DNA of 64,000 bases from Ruminococcaceae bacterium D5 (GTDB lineage: Bacteria > Bacillota > Clostridia > Oscillospirales > Ruminococcaceae): positions 1 to 64,000 of the forward strand of contig FORK01000017.1 in NCBI GenBank assembly GCA_900113995.1, given 5' to 3'. A program made the position numbers and the translations under genes. Below the pieces are notes generated by a model, which was given only the letters and a program-made list of their open reading frames with translations, did no database searches and was not told where the DNA came from. Positions 61,534 through 64,000 of this stretch are shown here, piece after piece; position 1 is the stretch's first letter, and every line of letters starts with the position of its first letter.

Positions 61534-62301
61534 TTAACAATATTTATCATAGGCGAGACGGAGCCTTCCCTTCTTCGTGGGCGCCCCAATCTCGGCGATT
61601 TGAAACTTTCCAACACCCCGCACCGAGATCTTATCCCCTGCCGCGATCTCCCGCGCGGGGGCACAGATGACCTGAGCATTGCAGCTCACCAGCCCCTGCG
61701 CAATCAGGCGTGCACTTTCGGCGCGGCTGACATTGGCGGCCATTGCCACAATGCAGTCGAGCCGCATCGAGGATACAACACCGTCGAGCCGCTCCAACCG
61801 GTGCGCCGCGGGAAGCTGTTCCGGCAGTCCGCAGCTGCAGCGGACCCCCACTCTGCCGATCTGACGCAGCTCCCCGAGAATCAGCAGAGCGGCCGGACGC
61901 AGAGCAAAAACAACAGCAAGGGAATTCCCGACCAGGATATCCCCGAGCGTCTCCCGCTTGACGCCCAGCGCCATAAAGGAGCCAAGGGCATCCCGATGGG
62001 AAACCGAATAGCCCCTCGGCATCAGGATGGTCAGCGCGTCGAACGGATAATCGATTTTCTCCAGTGAAATTTGATCTGGAACGGCGGCGAAAACTCTGCG
62101 CTCCGCGTCCGGGTGCCCACCCTCCAAAGAGAAGGAAACCCCCGGCACCGGATGCATCCGCCGCGCCACCGCCTGTTCGTGTTCGGTCAGGAAAGCGGAG
62201 AAGCAGGGCTTCCCCCAGCGGCCGGCTGATTCCGCGAGGTCCGCGAGCCGCGCCAGAAGAGCCTGGCCCTCTCCTTCGCATTGGCTGGCAAGCTGCTTCA
62301 T
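61534..62301 (-). CDS. ylmH: YlmH-type S4 RNA-binding protein
   Basis: A 255-residue protein with an N-terminal YlmH domain (LTILMPRGYSVSHRDALGSF, GDILVG) and a C-terminal S4 domain (RLDCIVAMAANVSRAESARL; VSVRGVGKF-like end). The family belongs to ribosome rescue and the division cluster. It lies between sepF and divIVA. Confidence 0.92.
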   Translation of the reverse strand: MKQLASQCEGEGQALLARLADLAESAGRWGKPCFSAFLTEHEQAVARRMHPVPGVSFSLEGGHPDAERRVFAAVPDQISLEKIDYPFDALTILMPRGYSVSHRDALGSFMALGVKRETLGDILVGNSLAVVFALRPAALLILGELRQIGRVGVRCSCGLPEQLPAAHRLERLDGVVSSMRLDCIVAMAANVSRAESARLIAQGLVSCNAQVICAPAREIAAGDKISVRGVGKFQIAEIGAPTKKGRLRLAYDKYC

Positions 62302-62304
62302 CCC

Positions 62305-62820
62305 TTAAAAATAAACTCCATTGTTCTCCAGCTCGTCGAGAAGGTCCCCGACAAAATCGACATTATAGGGGGTGATGATAAAGGTACTGTTTGCCACCCG
62401 CTTGATCTGTCCATCGTTGGCATAAGCCACACCGCTGAGAAAATCAACCAGCCGCCGGGAGACGTCCTTGTTGGTCGATTCGAGATTGAGAACCACTGTG
62501 CGCTTGGCATTGAGGTGATCGGCAATCGACGAGGCATCGTCAAAACGTTCCGGCTTCACCAACACGACCGAAAGCTGGGTGGTCGCCGCGATGTTGACCA
62601 CCTTATTGGAACGCGATTTGACGGCAGCATCATGCTCAGGGCCGTAGCTCAGAGGCTCTGAGGCCGGAACAGTCTCCCGCGCAGCCGCGCGTTTCCCCGC
62701 TCTCGACGCCCGGTCCTCCCGTTCGTCCTGCTGATCCTCTTCATATTCGTAGTCGTAATCGTCCTCGTCATCCTCATCGGGCATCCCCATGAAGCTGCGA
62801 AACTTATCCATCATACCCAT
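62305..62820 (-). CDS. sepF: Cell division protein SepF
   Basis: A 171-residue FtsZ-membrane linker: N-terminal amphipathic helix MGMMDKFRSFMGM, an acidic Asp/Glu/Tyr linker (15-60), and the SepF core (VVLVKPERFDDASSIADHLN, RRLVDFLSGVAYANDG, STFIITPYNV). GAGGGA precedes the ATG at 62820. It is part of the yggS-sepF-ylmH-divIVA division cluster. Confidence 0.95.
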   Translation of the reverse strand: MGMMDKFRSFMGMPDEDDEDDYDYEYEEDQQDEREDRASRAGKRAAARETVPASEPLSYGPEHDAAVKSRSNKVVNIAATTQLSVVLVKPERFDDASSIADHLNAKRTVVLNLESTNKDVSRRLVDFLSGVAYANDGQIKRVANSTFIITPYNVDFVGDLLDELENNGVYF

Positions 62821-62830
62821 TGATGATCCC

Positions 62831-63535
62831 TCACATTCTTTCTCCGAACAACGCCCGGCCAATCCGTACCACATTGCTGCCATGCCGTATGGCCAGCGGA
62901 TAGTCGTGCGACATTCCCATCGATAGAATCGTCATACTGACATTATCCAATTTTTTTGCCTTCATGTCAATAAAGCGGCGGTACATCTGCTCAAAATATC
63001 CTTCTTTTTGTACGGTATCCTCGATATTTGGCGGAATCGCCATCAGCCCCCGGACGCTCAGGCCCGGAAGTAAGGAAACTTTTTCCAGCAGCTCCGGCAG
63101 GGCTTCGGGCAGGACGCCGGATTTACTCTGCTCCCGTCCGATGTTCACCTCGATCAAAACCGGCATCACCAGTCCATGCGACTGTGCACAGCGGCTGATT
63201 TCCTGCGCCAGAGAAAGACGGTCCACTGATTCGATCATGGACACCTTATCGACGATCGAACGCACCTTGTTCGATTGCAGATGTCCGATAAAATGAATGT
63301 CACAGCCCGCGCGGTCATAGCCGTCATACTTTTCCAGCAGCTCCTGCGCACGGTTTTCCCCAAGCAGGGTGACGCCCGCGGCGATCGCTTCGTTAACCCG
63401 GGCGGCGCTCTGGGTCTTGGTCACCGCCATCAGACGAATCTCAGAGGGATCGCGCCCCGCCTCGGCGGCAGCCCGGCCGATCTGTTCCTGAACCGCCTCG
63501 ACATTGCGGCGTATCTCAGATGATTTTTCCATCAT
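62831..63535 (-). CDS. yggS: YggS-family PLP homeostasis protein
   Basis: A 234-residue PLP-binding TIM-barrel protein. The PLP Lys is in LMAVTKTQSA; FIGHLQSNKVR, IEVNIGREQSKSG and the phosphate-binding LSMGMSHDYPLAIRHGSNVVRIG are present. It balances PLP and amino-acid pools. AAGGAG precedes ATGATG at 63535. It overlaps the upstream HlyD-like gene by 20 bp. Confidence 0.95.
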   Translation of the reverse strand: MMEKSSEIRRNVEAVQEQIGRAAAEAGRDPSEIRLMAVTKTQSAARVNEAIAAGVTLLGENRAQELLEKYDGYDRAGCDIHFIGHLQSNKVRSIVDKVSMIESVDRLSLAQEISRCAQSHGLVMPVLIEVNIGREQSKSGVLPEALPELLEKVSLLPGLSVRGLMAIPPNIEDTVQKEGYFEQMYRRFIDMKAKKLDNVSMTILSMGMSHDYPLAIRHGSNVVRIGRALFGERM

Positions 63536-64000
63536 ACAAATCAACTCCTTCCACAACGACCTCGTCAAAGAGACGCAGGGGATTTTCTCCGTCCGTGGCA
63601 TCGGAACAGAGGATAAAATCCTCCCCGGTATAAATCCGTTCGATCGGCTTAAAGGTGATCAGCGCCCCCTGCTTGACATAAACCCCCTCGGTCTGTCCCT
63701 GGTAGCGGAGGGCCTCAGCGCTGATTCTAAGCCCCGTATACGATTTAAATCGGACGGTCAGATTGGCCTGACGCAGCTCGATCAGCACATCGCTGATGTA
63801 ATTGGTACGAATCACCACTACCCCATCCCCGCTCTCCTCATCCTGCAGGATGCGGTTGATGGAAGCGGGAATGTTGGTGCAGCCCGGCAGGCCAAAATCC
63901 AAAAAGACCGAGGCGCCGGGAGCGAAGCGGGCGAGGTCCTGCTCGGATACCACCATTGCCAGATACCAGTTGTGGCCCTTCTGAACCTTCCCAATTCCTG
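63516..64000 (-). CDS. HlyD-like membrane-fusion protein, 5' truncated by the window
   Basis: The frame is open to the right edge (GKVQKGHNWYLAMVVSEQ...), so only the C-terminal part is seen. RISAEALRYQGQTEGVYVKQ with LITFKPIERIYTGEDF resembles the end of HlyD/RND-type adaptor proteins, which precede yggS-sepF in many Clostridia. Substrate and partner are unknown. Confidence 0.7.
   Translation of the reverse strand, partial: GIGKVQKGHNWYLAMVVSEQDLARFAPGASVFLDFGLPGCTNIPASINRILQDEESGDGVVVIRTNYISDVLIELRQANLTVRFKSYTGLRISAEALRYQGQTEGVYVKQGALITFKPIERIYTGEDFILCSDATDGENPLRLFDEVVVEGVDLYDGKII

Overview
The window looks like a chromosomal segment of a spore-forming, Gram-positive anaerobe of the Clostridia, most likely an Oscillospirales / Ruminococcaceae-type gut bacterium. 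The reasons are a SpoVAF-type spore protein, gdpP-rplI-dnaB and tilS-hpt-ftsH in one run, a yggS-sepF-ylmH-divIVA-ileS-lspA-rluD division and maturation run, a Clostridia-style ECF sigma factor / beta-propeller pair, strong AGGAGG ribosome sites, consensus TTGACA-N17-TATAAT promoters, and moderately high GC. The genus cannot be fixed from the sequence alone. Taxon, product names and functions are inferred from motifs and remembered families; no search was run.

Layout. 1-0.4 kb: the decayed 3' end of an IS5-type transposase. 0.4-4.1 kb: two small proteins, clpC and a hotdog thioesterase. 4.1-8.1 kb (minus): a coupled operon of alpha/beta hydrolase, condensation-type acyltransferase, zinc-ribbon membrane protein and DNA methyltransferase. 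8.3-9.7 kb: spoVAF-like gene. 9.8-11.6 kb (minus): YtrA-type GntR regulator with an ABC ATPase and permease. 11.8-13.3 kb: Smr protein and DUF3810 metalloprotease-like protein. 13.8-17.1 kb (minus): yqzL-like, recO, mutS2. 17.5-23.3 kb (minus): NSS transporter, secreted Ig-like protein, beta-propeller protein with its ECF sigma factor. 23.4-29.1 kb (minus): a surface polysaccharide operon (flippase, polymerase/ligase, two glycosyltransferases, a 70-residue protein, sugar-phosphate transferase). 29.2-31.9 kb: tRNA-Thr, orphan sigma factor, zinc-ribbon protein, ROK kinase. 32.2-42.6 kb (minus): gdpP-rplI-dnaB-tilS-hpt-ftsH and RNase J. 42.9-45.3 kb: RNase HI and a nifS-nifU iron-sulfur operon. 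45.6-49.0 kb: DUF523, CIRCE site, hsp20, prfB, RING/DUF2628 protein. 49.1-54.8 kb: a decayed mobilizable element lying between tRNA-Cys and a tRNA-Asp/Phe/Gly operon. 55.0-64.0 kb: small protein, comEA-like, HAD phosphatase, rluD, lspA, ileS, divIVA, ylmH, sepF, yggS and a truncated HlyD-like gene.

The most notable observations are: (i) a family of about 230-bp intergenic repeats at four loci, with a small internal hairpin that keeps its pairing by wobble changes; (ii) a mobilization gene that is a three-part in-frame chimera of a MobA/L relaxase, a C40-peptidase fragment and a serine-recombinase tail, next to an IncQ-like nic sequence; (iii) dnaB with no ATG/GTG/TTG at its expected start, only an ATC at ideal ribosome-site spacing; (iv) a perfect CIRCE operator between DUF523 and hsp20; (v) two palindromes of IscR type ahead of nifSU; and (vi) an AT-hook-like motif in a long N-terminal extension of RNase J. 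No CRISPR array, rRNA or obvious anti-phage system is present.
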